Source of the DNA: an uncultured Mesonia sp.
GTDB lineage: Bacteria > Bacteroidota > Bacteroidia > Flavobacteriales > Flavobacteriaceae
Assembly: GCA_947499595.1 (NCBI GenBank)
Contig: CANMOY010000002.1
Location: 248,001-312,000 of the forward strand
Direction of reading: 5' to 3'
DNA: 64,000 nucleotides
Translations under genes and position numbers: made by a program
In this document: one piece after another, positions 18,839 through 27,861 of the stretch
How positions within the stretch are numbered: the first letter of the stretch is position 1
How the letters are laid out: every line of letters starts with the position of its first letter
Notes under the pieces: model-generated
Told to the model about the DNA's origin: nothing
Database searches by the model: none
What the model saw: only the letters and a program-made list of their open reading frames with translations

Positions 18839-19156
18839 ATGAGTAATCGTGTCAAAAATATAGTAACTACATTTTTGCTGGGAATTTTTGTAATGCTCCA
18901 GGTGGGAGTTTTGCATAATGTTTCTCACGATGATGACTTAAGTAATGCTCACGACTGTGTTTGGTGTCAGCTTTCTCACGCCCAAAAAACACCAGTTGCT
19001 AGTCAAGATACATTTTTCGAATATCATCTTGAATCTCCCGTCTTCCGCCTTGAGCGAGAAAAAATAGAGGGGCACGCAAAGTTGCTTTATCAAAAACTGC
19101 CGGTTTGTGAATTAAAAAACAAACCCCCCTCCTTATTTAATTTAATTTTCGTTTAG
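18839..19156 (+). CDS. Small secreted/membrane-anchored Cys-His protein of an uptake module
   Basis: 105 residues with one N-terminal hydrophobic segment (about 9-25, signal or anchor). A short extracytoplasmic part follows that clusters potential metal ligands: HNVSHDDD, then HDCVWCQLSH (about residues 26-48). No named family recognised. It is the first gene of a set with a TonB receptor and a lipoprotein. The ligand cluster suggests binding of a transition metal, most plausibly zinc or copper; this is inference. Confidence 0.7.
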   Translation: MSNRVKNIVTTFLLGIFVMLQVGVLHNVSHDDDLSNAHDCVWCQLSHAQKTPVASQDTFFEYHLESPVFRLEREKIEGHAKLLYQKLPVCELKNKPPSLFNLIFV

Positions 19157-19291
19157 AACTTTTTTATCAATACACCGGACTTCGATTCGGTTGTGTTGCA
19201 GTACAATTTACGCTAACTTATTGTATGAATGGTGCTCTTGTATTACCACCAATTATATACCGTAAATTAAATCAAACAAAATTAATTAAAT

Positions 19292-21694
19292 ATGAAGTTA
19301 TTTGTACAACTGCTTCTGTTTTCTGTAAGCTATTTTGCTTATAGTCAGTCTTGCTCATTCATTTTAGAAGGGAAAGTTATAGATTTCCATGACGGGCAAG
19401 CCTTAGCTAATGCAAAAGTAGAATTGTTAAATACCAATCAAATAATATACACTAACGCTAAGGGCGAATTTAAATTTAAAGAGGTATGTGAGGGGGCTCA
19501 AAATCTACGCGTCAACCATCCTGATTGTCAAGAACTAATCTACCCTATCTTGATAGAACGAAACACTAAGACCACCATTTACTTAGAACATCATTTAGAG
19601 GAGTTAGAAGTGGTAAGCCTGGTAGGGAAAATTAATAGAGATCAAACAAAATCTAATCCTAGTGTTGTGGTAGATCGAGCCGTTTTAGACAAACACAGAG
19701 GTGGAAGTTTGGGGGATGCTTTGCAAGAAATAGCTGGAGTTTCCTCTTTGACTACCGGAAATAGTATTGTAAAACCCGTTATTCAAGGATTACATAGTAG
19801 CAGAGTTTTATTGATGCAAAACAACGTACGTTTAGAGAACCAAGATTGGGGGGTAGAACACGCGCCTAGTATTGCTATGCAGGCCGCTCAAGAAGTAGAG
19901 GTTGTTAAAGGTGCGTCGGCTTTGGCACTAGGAGGGGATGCTTTAGGAGGAGCCATAATTACTTCACCAGCAAAGATACCTGTAAAAGATACCCTTTACG
20001 GTTATACTGGTCTTGTAGCTGCCAGTAATGGTAGAGGAGGAGGTTTACATACCCAGCTTACCAGGTCTTTCGAGAAAGGATGGTATGCTCAGGCAGATGC
20101 GTCGTTTAAACGCTTTGGCGATGCAAAGGCGCCAGATAATTTTTTAGCGAATACCGGCCATTTAGAGAAGGCTCTAACTTTAAGAGGTGGTTTAAATAAG
20201 TTTGTACAAGGCTTTGAGGTTTACTATAGCTACTATCAAAGTGAAAACGGTATTTTAAGAGATGCGCATATTGGTAATGTGTCTGATTTAATCAGAGCTA
20301 TTAATCGGGAGAAGCCTATAAGATCTAGGGATTTTTCTTATAAGATAAATGAACCCAAGCAATCGGTAACGCATCATCTGGCAAAGTTGTCTTATTACCG
20401 AAGGTTGGAGAATATAGGTAAAATAAAAATGCATTATGCCTATCAGGAAAACAATAGATTAGAGTATGACATCCGTCGAGGTGATGATGCAGGAAAAGCC
20501 TCTCTAGACCTAAACTTAAAAACCCATGAATTTCAAACCAATTTACAGATTGATTACGACACTAACTATGATTTAAATGCCGGAATGGTTTTAACCTATC
20601 AGGATAATTTTGCCAACCCACTTACTGGTGTAAAGCGTCTAATTCCAGATTACAAGCAGTACAAGGTAGGGGGTTATATCACAGGAAATTATAAATGGGA
20701 TGAATACTGGACTACAGAAGCAGGCCTTCGTTTTGATTATACACATCTCGATGCTCAAAAATTTTACCTGAAAACGAGTTGGGATAAAAAGGGTTACCAG
20801 CAAGATTTTTCTAATATTATAATAGAAGATTTTGGAACGCAATACTTAACCAATCCTAAATTTGATTTTCAAAATTTTTCGTGGATTGGAGGTTTGAAAT
20901 ATGAACAAAATGATTTTGAAGCTACTCTAAATTATACAAGAGGGCAGCGTGCGCCTAATGTAGCCGAATTATTTTCGGATGGATTACACCATTCAGCAGC
21001 CATTATTGAATTGGGCGATTTGCGATTTAAACCCGAAACCTCACATAAAATAAGCCTTAACTTAGCGCAAGATCTAAATGCGTTTAGCTTCGTAGCTAAT
21101 CCTTATTTAAATAGGTTTACAGATTTTATCACTTTAGTTCCAAAGGGCCTAGAAACCACTGTTAGAGGGGCTTTTCCTGTCTGGGAATACGAACAGGTAG
21201 ATGCCTTGTTGTGGGGAATAGATGCCCAGGCCAATTACAGAATAGCCAAAAATTTTGAAAGCCAAGTTAGTTTTGCTTATTTGGTAGGACGCGATTTAGA
21301 TGCAGATAATTATCTAAACGAGATGCCCGCGCCCAATTTCTTGTATCAGCTAACCTATAAACGAGAAAATTGGAAAGATTTACGAATGAGCGTCCAGGCT
21401 AAACATAGCCTAAGGCAACATAATTATCCTAATAATAATTTTTACTATGAAGTGCTTAACGAAGGTAACTATGAGGAGGTACTGGTCGATATAAGTACGC
21501 CGCCAGAAGCCTATATCCTTCTTGGTTTTGAATCGTCTGCGCGCTTTACACCTTTTAAAACAGGCAGCTTAGAAGTAAATTTCCAAGTTCAAAACATATT
21601 GAATACTCAATACAACGATTATTTAAACAGATTGCGTTATTATGCCTATCAACCGGGACGCAATTTTATTCTTAACCTTACCTATAATTATTAA
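19292..21694 (+). CDS. TonB-dependent outer-membrane receptor, possibly metal-related
   Basis: 800 residues. It has a signal peptide (1-19), a carboxypeptidase-D regulatory-like beta domain (about 25-105, typical of Bacteroidota receptors), a plug domain (about 115-225, with the PVIQGLHSSRVLLMQNNVR and VEVVKGASALALGGDALGG motifs), and a 22-strand barrel ending in an aromatic-rich last strand (FILNLTYNY). The plug, with its DWGVEHAPS segment, recalls ZnuD-type zinc receptors, so zinc is a candidate substrate. It lies between a small Cys/His protein and a lipoprotein. Confidence 0.85.
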   Translation: MKLFVQLLLFSVSYFAYSQSCSFILEGKVIDFHDGQALANAKVELLNTNQIIYTNAKGEFKFKEVCEGAQNLRVNHPDCQELIYPILIERNTKTTIYLEHHLEELEVVSLVGKINRDQTKSNPSVVVDRAVLDKHRGGSLGDALQEIAGVSSLTTGNSIVKPVIQGLHSSRVLLMQNNVRLENQDWGVEHAPSIAMQAAQEVEVVKGASALALGGDALGGAIITSPAKIPVKDTLYGYTGLVAASNGRGGGLHTQLTRSFEKGWYAQADASFKRFGDAKAPDNFLANTGHLEKALTLRGGLNKFVQGFEVYYSYYQSENGILRDAHIGNVSDLIRAINREKPIRSRDFSYKINEPKQSVTHHLAKLSYYRRLENIGKIKMHYAYQENNRLEYDIRRGDDAGKASLDLNLKTHEFQTNLQIDYDTNYDLNAGMVLTYQDNFANPLTGVKRLIPDYKQYKVGGYITGNYKWDEYWTTEAGLRFDYTHLDAQKFYLKTSWDKKGYQQDFSNIIIEDFGTQYLTNPKFDFQNFSWIGGLKYEQNDFEATLNYTRGQRAPNVAELFSDGLHHSAAIIELGDLRFKPETSHKISLNLAQDLNAFSFVANPYLNRFTDFITLVPKGLETTVRGAFPVWEYEQVDALLWGIDAQANYRIAKNFESQVSFAYLVGRDLDADNYLNEMPAPNFLYQLTYKRENWKDLRMSVQAKHSLRQHNYPNNNFYYEVLNEGNYEEVLVDISTPPEAYILLGFESSARFTPFKTGSLEVNFQVQNILNTQYNDYLNRLRYYAYQPGRNFILNLTYNY

Positions 21695-21711
21695 TTTTAA
21701 ATTTAAATACC

Positions 21712-22278
21712 ATGAAAACAATTCAGTTTACCCTATTCAGTCTATTATTCCTAACTTTATTTACCAGCTGCTCAGATGATGATGCCCCAGAAATCATTAA
21801 TGAGGAAGAAGTAATTACCGATGTGACGCTAACATTTGTAAATGAAGCTAATGAAACTCAAACCTACACCTATACCGATCCTAGCTACCGAGATGAAAAT
21901 TACCAAGAACCGGTAATTATGCTAAAACCAGGATCCACTTATCAAGTGGAGTTACAATTTTTTAACAAGTCAAATCCGCAAGACATCGAAGATATTACCA
22001 ATGAAGTTCGTGAGGAACGCAATGATCATTTTGTTACTTATGCATTTGGTCAAGTAGCGGTAGATTTAACACGTAATGATAGCGCTTCAGGAATAGATGC
22101 AGCAGGTATCCCTATTGGGCTAAATACCATTTGGAAAACCCAAACCGCAGGTAACGGCACATTGGTTGTGAAATTAATTCATGAACCAACCCTTAAAGAT
22201 GTAACTAACCCAATGGGTTCATTTACGGGAGGAGAAACAGATGTTGAGGTGGCTTTTCAAATTCAAATAGGCCTTTAA
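21712..22278 (+). CDS. Surface or periplasmic lipoprotein of the uptake module
   Basis: 188 residues. The signal peptide ends in a lipobox (FTSCSDDD, Cys20); the acidic run right after Cys recalls the flavobacterial lipoprotein surface-export signal. The body is all-beta and acidic, with repeated Asp/Glu/His. Related proteins next to TonB receptors are labelled, as I recall, type 1 periplasmic binding fold superfamily; that label is not evidence of function. It starts 17 bases after the receptor gene, so it is almost surely its partner. Confidence 0.75.
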   Translation: MKTIQFTLFSLLFLTLFTSCSDDDAPEIINEEEVITDVTLTFVNEANETQTYTYTDPSYRDENYQEPVIMLKPGSTYQVELQFFNKSNPQDIEDITNEVREERNDHFVTYAFGQVAVDLTRNDSASGIDAAGIPIGLNTIWKTQTAGNGTLVVKLIHEPTLKDVTNPMGSFTGGETDVEVAFQIQIGL

Positions 22279-22342
22279 ATTTTAAACCTTACTTTCTCAG
22301 ATATAATTTGTTATTTTTGAGGGGCAATTAAACAGCAGTAGC

Positions 22343-24490
22343 ATGAAAAAAATAATATTACCACTTTTGGCTGTAAGCGTAATGGCTTGCAAAGAAACGC
22401 CAAAAGAAGACAATCAAAACCAACAAAAAGATATTGCTTTGACATATCCTAAAACCAAAAAGGTAGATAGCGTTGACACTTACTTCGGTCAAGAAGTAAA
22501 AGATCCTTACCGATGGCTAGAAGATGACAGAAGTGCTGAAACCGAAGAATGGGTTAAGCAGCAAAATGAAGTTACATTTAATTACTTAGATCAAATTCCG
22601 TACAGAGATTCATTAAAAAATCGCTTGGCAGAATTATGGAATTTCGAAAAAGTAGGTGCGCCATATACAGAGGGTGATTACACTTATTTTAGTAAAAATG
22701 ATGGTTTGCAAAATCAATATGTGATCTATCGTCATAAGAAAAATGAGGATGCGTCTACAGCAGAAGTTTTTCTTGACCCTAATAAATTCAGCGAAGACGG
22801 AACAACTTCTTTAGATGCATTTAGTTTCTCTGAGAATGGTAAAATTTTAGCATATTCTATTTCTGAAGGAGGTAGCGACTGGCGAAAGATTATTGTGATG
22901 AATGCAGAAACTAAGGAAATTGTAGAAGATACGTTAGTTGATGTTAAGTTCAGTGGAATTTCTTGGAAAGGTGATGAAGGATTCTTTTACTCCAGCTATG
23001 ATAAACCAGAAGGTAGCGAGTTGTCGGCAAAAACAGATCAGCATAAGCTTTACTATCATCAATTGGGTACTGCCCAGAAAAGTGATCGTTTGATTTTTGG
23101 AGGAAGCCCAGAAGAAAAACATCGTTATGTGCGATCTGCCGTTACCCAAGACAATAAGTATTTACTTATTGCAGCCAGTGTAAGTACATCGGGAAATAAG
23201 CTTTTTCTTAAAAATTTAGAAAAACCGAATAGTGCATTAGTAACTATTTTAGATCACACCAAATCAGATACATATTTGTTAGATAATCAAGGAGATCAGT
23301 TGTTTTTAACAACCAACTTAAATGCGCCCAATAAAAAAGTGGTGCAGGTAGATGCTAAAAATCCACAACCAGAAAATTGGAAAGACCTTATTCCCGAAAC
23401 AGAATTTGTGTTAACACCTACCAAAGGGGGCGGATATATCTTCGCTAATTATATGAAAGACGCCGTTTCAATGGTAAAACAATATGATTACAAGGGTAAA
23501 TTAATTCGTGAAGTCGAACTTCCTGGTGTGGGAACCGTAAATGGATTTGGAGCTAAAAAGGAAGATAAAGAATTGTATTATTCTTTTACTAACTATGTTA
23601 CCCCAGGTAGCATTTACAAATATGATATAGAAAAAGGGAATTCAGAAGTTTTTAATACACCAAAAATCGATTTTAATCCAGAAGATTATGAAAGTAAACA
23701 GGTGTTTTATACCTCTAAAGACGGGACTAAGGTTCCTATGATTATTACTCATAAAAAAGGTCTTGCTTTAGATGGCAAAAACCCTACAATTCTTTATGGT
23801 TATGGCGGTTTCAACATAAGTTTAACGCCTTCTTTTAGTATTGCCAATGCGGTATGGATGGAGCAAGGCGGGATTTACGCCGTGGCCAACCTACGTGGAG
23901 GTGGTGAGTACGGAAAAAAATGGCATAACGCTGGTACTCAATTAAAGAAACAAAACGTGTTTGATGATTTTATCGCTGCCGCGGAATTTTTAATCGATAA
24001 AAATTATACTTCTAGTGATTATTTGGCTATTCGAGGAGGTTCAAACGGAGGCTTATTGGTTGGAGCAACCATGACGCAAAGACCAGAGCTTATACAAGTA
24101 GCATTACCAGCCGTAGGCGTGCTAGATATGTTACGCTACCATACCTTTACCGCCGGGGCGGGATGGGCATATGATTATGGAACAGCAGAAGATAGCAAAG
24201 AAATGTTTACTTATTTAAAGGGATATTCACCTGTACACAATGTAAAAGAAGGGGTTTCCTATCCAGCTACAATGATTACTACTGGTGATCATGACGATCG
24301 TGTGGTGCCTGCACATAGCTTTAAATTTGCAGCAGAATTGCAGGAAAAGCAAACAGGAGACAACCCAGTTTTGATTCGTGTTGAGGTAAACGCAGGTCAT
24401 GGAGCAGGAACGCCGGTAAGTAAAATTATAGACCAATATGCTGATATTTACGGCTTTACGCTGTGGAATATGGGGGTGAAAAACTTATAA
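22343..24490 (+). CDS. Prolyl oligopeptidase (S9A family)
   Basis: A 715-residue serine peptidase cleaving short peptides after proline. A lipobox (SVMACKE, Cys16) makes it a lipoprotein, so it acts in the periplasm or at the outer membrane. A seven-blade propeller (about 75-430) is followed by the alpha/beta-hydrolase domain. The catalytic Ser is in GGSNGG (about 566), Asp in GDHDDRV (about 648) and His in GHGAG (about 686). Full length. A strong terminator follows. Confidence 0.94.
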   Translation: MKKIILPLLAVSVMACKETPKEDNQNQQKDIALTYPKTKKVDSVDTYFGQEVKDPYRWLEDDRSAETEEWVKQQNEVTFNYLDQIPYRDSLKNRLAELWNFEKVGAPYTEGDYTYFSKNDGLQNQYVIYRHKKNEDASTAEVFLDPNKFSEDGTTSLDAFSFSENGKILAYSISEGGSDWRKIIVMNAETKEIVEDTLVDVKFSGISWKGDEGFFYSSYDKPEGSELSAKTDQHKLYYHQLGTAQKSDRLIFGGSPEEKHRYVRSAVTQDNKYLLIAASVSTSGNKLFLKNLEKPNSALVTILDHTKSDTYLLDNQGDQLFLTTNLNAPNKKVVQVDAKNPQPENWKDLIPETEFVLTPTKGGGYIFANYMKDAVSMVKQYDYKGKLIREVELPGVGTVNGFGAKKEDKELYYSFTNYVTPGSIYKYDIEKGNSEVFNTPKIDFNPEDYESKQVFYTSKDGTKVPMIITHKKGLALDGKNPTILYGYGGFNISLTPSFSIANAVWMEQGGIYAVANLRGGGEYGKKWHNAGTQLKKQNVFDDFIAAAEFLIDKNYTSSDYLAIRGGSNGGLLVGATMTQRPELIQVALPAVGVLDMLRYHTFTAGAGWAYDYGTAEDSKEMFTYLKGYSPVHNVKEGVSYPATMITTGDHDDRVVPAHSFKFAAELQEKQTGDNPVLIRVEVNAGHGAGTPVSKIIDQYADIYGFTLWNMGVKNL

Positions 24491-24506
24491 ACACTGCACA
24501 AAATTG

Positions 24507-24569
24507 AAATAGGGCTGTTTAAAAACCAAACATAATGTTATTAAAACTGGTTTTTAAACAGCCCTATTT
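24507..24569 (+). terminator. Long hairpin terminator between convergent genes
   Basis: A perfect 22-bp inverted repeat with a 19-base loop, followed on the plus strand by T-rich sequence. It ends the peptidase transcript. The second arm touches the stop of the convergent CBS gene; in that direction the T-run is poor but the stem could still act. Confidence 0.85.
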
Positions 24570-24570
24570 T

Positions 24571-24990
24571 TTAATATTGATCTATTAAATATTTAATTAA
24601 ATCTGTGGTGGTTACAATTCCCACTAGTTTTTCGTTTTCAATAACCGGTAACGCATGAAATTCTTTTTCAGCTAAAATTTCTGCAACCTCTTTGATGCTG
24701 TGATTGGGTGTTACAGAGGTCAATGCTTTTGCCATTACCTGTTCAATGGTAAACATTTCGTAGACAACAGTATCTACACTTTTATCTTCATCGTCTACTG
24801 CATCAGCAAAACTAATGCGCAGCAAATCGGTATAGCTTAGCATACCTTTAATTTTATCCCCGCTAATAACTGGGATGTGCCTAATTTTATGTTTTTTAAA
24901 TAAACGTTCTGCATCGGCAAGACCTTGTTGGGTGTTTAGGGTAATAACGTCTTGGCTCATAATTTTTGAAATGGGTTCTCTTTTTTTCAT
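24571..24990 (-). CDS. CBS-domain pair protein
   Basis: 139 residues made of two CBS domains (about 8-60 and 80-138; motifs HIPVISGDKIKGMLSYTDLL and ALPVIENEKLVGIVTTTDLI). CBS pairs bind adenine nucleotides or SAM and act as sensors. No effector domain is attached, so it probably regulates another protein. It is monocistronic and divergent from an ABC ATPase gene. Confidence 0.88.
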   Translation of the reverse strand: MKKREPISKIMSQDVITLNTQQGLADAERLFKKHKIRHIPVISGDKIKGMLSYTDLLRISFADAVDDEDKSVDTVVYEMFTIEQVMAKALTSVTPNHSIKEVAEILAEKEFHALPVIENEKLVGIVTTTDLIKYLIDQY

Positions 24991-25048
24991 AACGTTTGGT
25001 TTGATTTAAATTCTACCTTAAATTTCATAAAAATTTGATAAATAAAAA

Positions 25049-25062
25049 CTGATTTAAATCAG
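25049..25062. promoter_or_regulatory. Perfect 14-base palindrome in a divergent promoter region
   Basis: CTGATTTAAATCAG lies between the CBS gene and the ABC ATPase gene, 18 bases upstream of the latter's -7 box. The position fits an operator; the regulator is unknown. Confidence 0.35.
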
Positions 25063-25079
25063 CTTATTTCAGCTTCAAT

Positions 25080-25087
25080 TAAATTTG
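25080..25087 (+). promoter_or_regulatory. -7 box 7 bases before the ABC ATPase start
   Basis: TAAATTTG, perfect to TAnnTTTG. The 7-base gap to the ATG again points to a leaderless transcript. Confidence 0.5.
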
Positions 25088-25094
25088 CATTATT

Positions 25095-26069
25095 ATGCTT
25101 CAGATACATCAAATCAGTTATTTACATCAAAGTAATTTAGGAATACAAAATATTAGTTTTAACCTACAATCCAGTCGGCATTTAGCCATAATTGGTTCTA
25201 GTGGTTGTGGGAAGAGCACACTATTAAAATGTATATATGGCTTATTCGATTTACAGCAAGGGAGCATTTATTTTAAAGCTGAACGCGTTTTAGGGCCAGC
25301 TTATAATTTGGTGCCTGGTCACCCGCAGATGAAGTATTTGGCTCATTATGATAATGTTATGCCCTATACGAGCGTTTCAGAAAATATAAAAGAGCATTTG
25401 AGCAGACAGCATCCAGAAGAAAACGAGCGGCGTTGTCTTGAATTGTTAAAGGTAATAGGTTTAGAAGAATTTGCTAATACTCAAGTGAAAAATCTAAGTG
25501 GTGGCCAGCGTCAACGAGTAGCTCTTGCCCAAGTTTTAGCCAAAGCACCTCAATTATTATTGCTCGATGAGCCATTTAACTTTATAGACAATTTTAAGAA
25601 GAATACTTTAAGAAGGAATATATTTAAATACCTTAAAAAAGAGAATATTGCCTGTATTTTTGCCACCCATGATCGGGATGATATGTTAGCTTTCGCTGAT
25701 GAGGTCTTGGTATTAGAGAATGGTAAAACAATCGCTCAAGGAAATCCTAAGATATTATTCGAAAATCCGGGAAGCAAAGCTGTGGCGGCCTTATTTTATG
25801 AGGTAAATGAATTACCAGCCTCGTGGTTTAATGACGCTTTTAAGGGTACTTTTTTAGTGTATCCTTTTGAATTGAAGTGGCACCGTCAAAAGCAAAAGAA
25901 TGGAGTTGCAGTACAAATAGAGCAGTCTTTTTATCAAGGGACGCATTTTTTAAACCAAGCTAGACATCAAGATGAAATTATATTCTTTGAAACACCAAAA
26001 CAATTGCAAAGAGGAGAAAAAGGCTGGTTAGAACTTAAAGACGATTTACTAGAATCAAGACTAATCTAA
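25095..26069 (+). CDS. ABC transporter ATPase, PotA/FbpC-like
   Basis: A 324-residue importer-type ATPase. It has Walker A GSSGCGKST (34-42), Q-loop region, signature LSGGQRQR (about 137-144), Walker B LLLLDEP (about 157-163) and H-loop ATHD, followed by an 85-residue C-terminal extension of the kind that forms a regulatory domain in Fe(III)/polyamine importers. No permease or binding protein is nearby, so its partner and substrate are unknown. Its last 9 bases overlap the convergent GreA-like gene. Confidence 0.85.
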   Translation: MLQIHQISYLHQSNLGIQNISFNLQSSRHLAIIGSSGCGKSTLLKCIYGLFDLQQGSIYFKAERVLGPAYNLVPGHPQMKYLAHYDNVMPYTSVSENIKEHLSRQHPEENERRCLELLKVIGLEEFANTQVKNLSGGQRQRVALAQVLAKAPQLLLLDEPFNFIDNFKKNTLRRNIFKYLKKENIACIFATHDRDDMLAFADEVLVLENGKTIAQGNPKILFENPGSKAVAALFYEVNELPASWFNDAFKGTFLVYPFELKWHRQKQKNGVAVQIEQSFYQGTHFLNQARHQDEIIFFETPKQLQRGEKGWLELKDDLLESRLI

Positions 26070-26510
26070 TTCTATAATGCAGTAAGTAACCTTAGCATAT
26101 TGTATTTTGTCATTCTGTTTTTTGCCCAGAAAGGCTTGAGCAAGAGGTGACTGCAATCCGATGGAATAAATGCCTTTCTTTTCGAGTTTTGGAATAGATA
26201 AAGGTATGCCAATTAAAAAGCTAGCTTTTTCTGTTTTTATATAACTACCCCAAGCGACTACCGTTGAAGTTTGCTGTGTTTTTAAGCGCTTTAGCTGTGT
26301 ACGTTGCTGCAAAAAATGGTTACGACTGATTTCTAATTGATTTAGCCGAGCCGAAAACATTTCTCTGCTAGTCTCAAACTTGTCGCCTGCAGAAGATTTT
26401 GATTCTCCCGCCATATCGCTTTGTAGACTTTCTATTTCATTTTGGAGCAGATTGATATGCTGCTCTAGCTGATTTTCACAAAGTTCAATAAATTCGATTT
26501 TACTTAACAT
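26061..26510 (-). CDS. GreA/GreB C-terminal-like protein
   Basis: 149 residues. An N-terminal alpha-helical coil (1-80, ENQLEQHINLLQNEIESL) is followed by an FKBP-like Gre C-domain (about 85-149; SPLAQAFLGKKQNDKI matches the GreA SPLGRALLGKK motif). The coil lacks the acidic Asp-Glu tip pair typical of cleavage factors at the expected turn, so it may bind RNA polymerase without GreA-like cleavage stimulation. Relatives in databases often carry an unrelated enzyme name, which this sequence does not support. Confidence 0.75.
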   Translation of the reverse strand: MLSKIEFIELCENQLEQHINLLQNEIESLQSDMAGESKSSAGDKFETSREMFSARLNQLEISRNHFLQQRTQLKRLKTQQTSTVVAWGSYIKTEKASFLIGIPLSIPKLEKKGIYSIGLQSPLAQAFLGKKQNDKIQYAKVTYCIIELD

Positions 26511-26523
26511 TTAATAAATAGCC

Positions 26524-26976
26524 TTAATCTTGGTCACTAGCAAACCATTCAGCAAAACTGGTTTCTGTTTCTTGCAATCTCAAACTAAAAAGCTCAATAT
26601 TTTTAGGAAGTCTAGCTTTAATTTTATCGGCAAAATCGGTGATCATTTTTTCGCTAGTAGGCTGGTAATTTACTAAAATAACGTTATGATCCCGTTTCAT
26701 TAATTCTTCGGCCAGCTCAATATGTGGAGTGTTTTTATTGAGTACAGTAGCATGATCAAATTGATCTACAATCTCTTCTTTTACTATTTTTTTTAGGTCC
26801 CCAAAGTCAATCACCATACCGTTTTTCACGTGATTGCTATCGTGAATAGGGGTGCCAATTACAGTCACATTCAGTTTATAGCTATGACCGTGCACATTTT
26901 TGCACTTTCCATCATATCCGTAAAGCGCGTGCCCAGTCTCAAAATTAAATTGCTTGGTAATTCTTATTTTACTCAT
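26524..26976 (-). CDS. queD: 6-carboxytetrahydropterin synthase
   Basis: A 150-residue enzyme of queuosine/7-deazaguanine synthesis converting dihydroneopterin triphosphate. Zinc ligands His16, His29 and His31 (GHALYGYDGKCKNVHGHSY) and the catalytic Cys25 are present; a second catalytic His/Asp lies in QFDHATVL (about 92-99). Its ATG shares one base with the stop of a 31-codon membrane-peptide gene (TAATG). Confidence 0.94.
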   Translation of the reverse strand: MSKIRITKQFNFETGHALYGYDGKCKNVHGHSYKLNVTVIGTPIHDSNHVKNGMVIDFGDLKKIVKEEIVDQFDHATVLNKNTPHIELAEELMKRDHNVILVNYQPTSEKMITDFADKIKARLPKNIELFSLRLQETETSFAEWFASDQD

Positions 26977-27071
26977 TACTTTTTAAATTTATTATACAAA
27001 ACCACACCAATAAGAACCAATCCTAAAATGACAAAAAGGCCATTACCGCTCAAAAATTGTAAAATATCCAT
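26976..27071 (-). CDS. 31-residue single-helix membrane peptide
   Basis: A small open frame of 31 codons. It has a polar start (MDILQFLSGNG), a single hydrophobic helix (about 11-26, LFVILGLVLIGVVLY) and a basic tail NKFKK, so the C-terminus should face the cytoplasm. Its TAA overlaps the queD ATG as TAATG, the coupling seen elsewhere in this window, which argues that it is translated. Function unknown; no family recognised. Confidence 0.55.
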   Translation of the reverse strand: MDILQFLSGNGLFVILGLVLIGVVLYNKFKK

Positions 27072-27150
27072 TTGTTTGATTTTCGGACAAAGTTACAATT
27101 TAAAAGCGAAAAAAATGTTTTAGTAGGATGCAACTAAGGAAAGAATAATC

Positions 27151-27158
27151 TATTTTTG
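27151..27158 (+). promoter_or_regulatory. -7 box for the 2OG oxygenase gene
   Basis: TATTTTTG, 25 bases before the TTG start codon of the oxygenase gene. Confidence 0.5.
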
Positions 27159-27183
27159 TTAGGCTTTTTTTAGAATTGAAATA

Positions 27184-27825
27184 TTGAATACAACCGAATT
27201 ATTTGAGCAGCTGGATTTTCAAGAGAACCCCCTATTTGAAGAAGTTATTGCCAATCTTGTAGCGCAGCAATATAGTATTGTAGATGGGTTTTTTAACCAA
27301 AGTGAAGTAAATACCTTACGCAAAAGATTACTGGAGCTTTATGATCAAGAACAGTTTAAAAAATCTGCCATTGGTAATAAAACCAATGAATTGATTGAAA
27401 GAGAAATACGTGGCGATTTTATTTTATGGATAGATGAAGCCCAAACTTCTCATCAAGCCGAGCAGGTATTTTTTAATAAAATTAATAATCTGGTGCACTA
27501 CTTAAATAAAACGTGCTTTTTAGGCATACTGCATAAAGAGTTTCATTTTGCAGTTTACCCTAAAGGAACTTATTACCAAAGGCATTTAGATACTTTCATG
27601 AATGACCAACGCCGTAAACTATCTGTAGTATCCTATTTAAATGATAGCACTTGGAAATCCGAAAACGGTGGCGAATTGATTATTTATACGCCAAATGGAG
27701 AGGTAAGTGTGGTACCAAAACCAGGTAGAATAGTTGTTTTTGAAAGTCAAGTTTTAGAACATGAAGTGAAAGAAGTAACTCATGATAAACGACTGAGTAT
27801 TACCGGATGGCTAAAGACAAGATAA
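27184..27825 (+). CDS. 2-oxoglutarate/Fe(II)-dependent oxygenase, prolyl-hydroxylase-like
   Basis: A 213-residue cytoplasmic protein with the double-stranded beta-helix of the P4H-like family. The iron triad is His134-x-Asp136 (QRHLDTF) and His193 (LEHEVKEV), with Arg203 as the probable 2-oxoglutarate ligand. Such bacterial enzymes hydroxylate residues on proteins such as EF-Tu; the substrate here is not known. The start is a TTG, since no ATG lies near the start of the conserved region. No clear complete terminator follows. Confidence 0.85.
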   Translation: MNTTELFEQLDFQENPLFEEVIANLVAQQYSIVDGFFNQSEVNTLRKRLLELYDQEQFKKSAIGNKTNELIEREIRGDFILWIDEAQTSHQAEQVFFNKINNLVHYLNKTCFLGILHKEFHFAVYPKGTYYQRHLDTFMNDQRRKLSVVSYLNDSTWKSENGGELIIYTPNGEVSVVPKPGRIVVFESQVLEHEVKEVTHDKRLSITGWLKTR

Positions 27826-27861
27826 AAAAATAGGCTGTCTAAAAATGACAACCATTGAGAT

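Noticed and set aside
19157-19291. Gap before the first TonB receptor considered as a riboswitch
   Set aside because: Only a short TACAAT/ATTGTA pair and a weak stem are visible; there is no cobalamin- or metal-riboswitch core and no terminator.
24507-24569. The 22-bp inverted repeat considered as a mobile-element end
   Set aside because: It is placed exactly between two converging gene ends with a T-run and is fully explained as a terminator.
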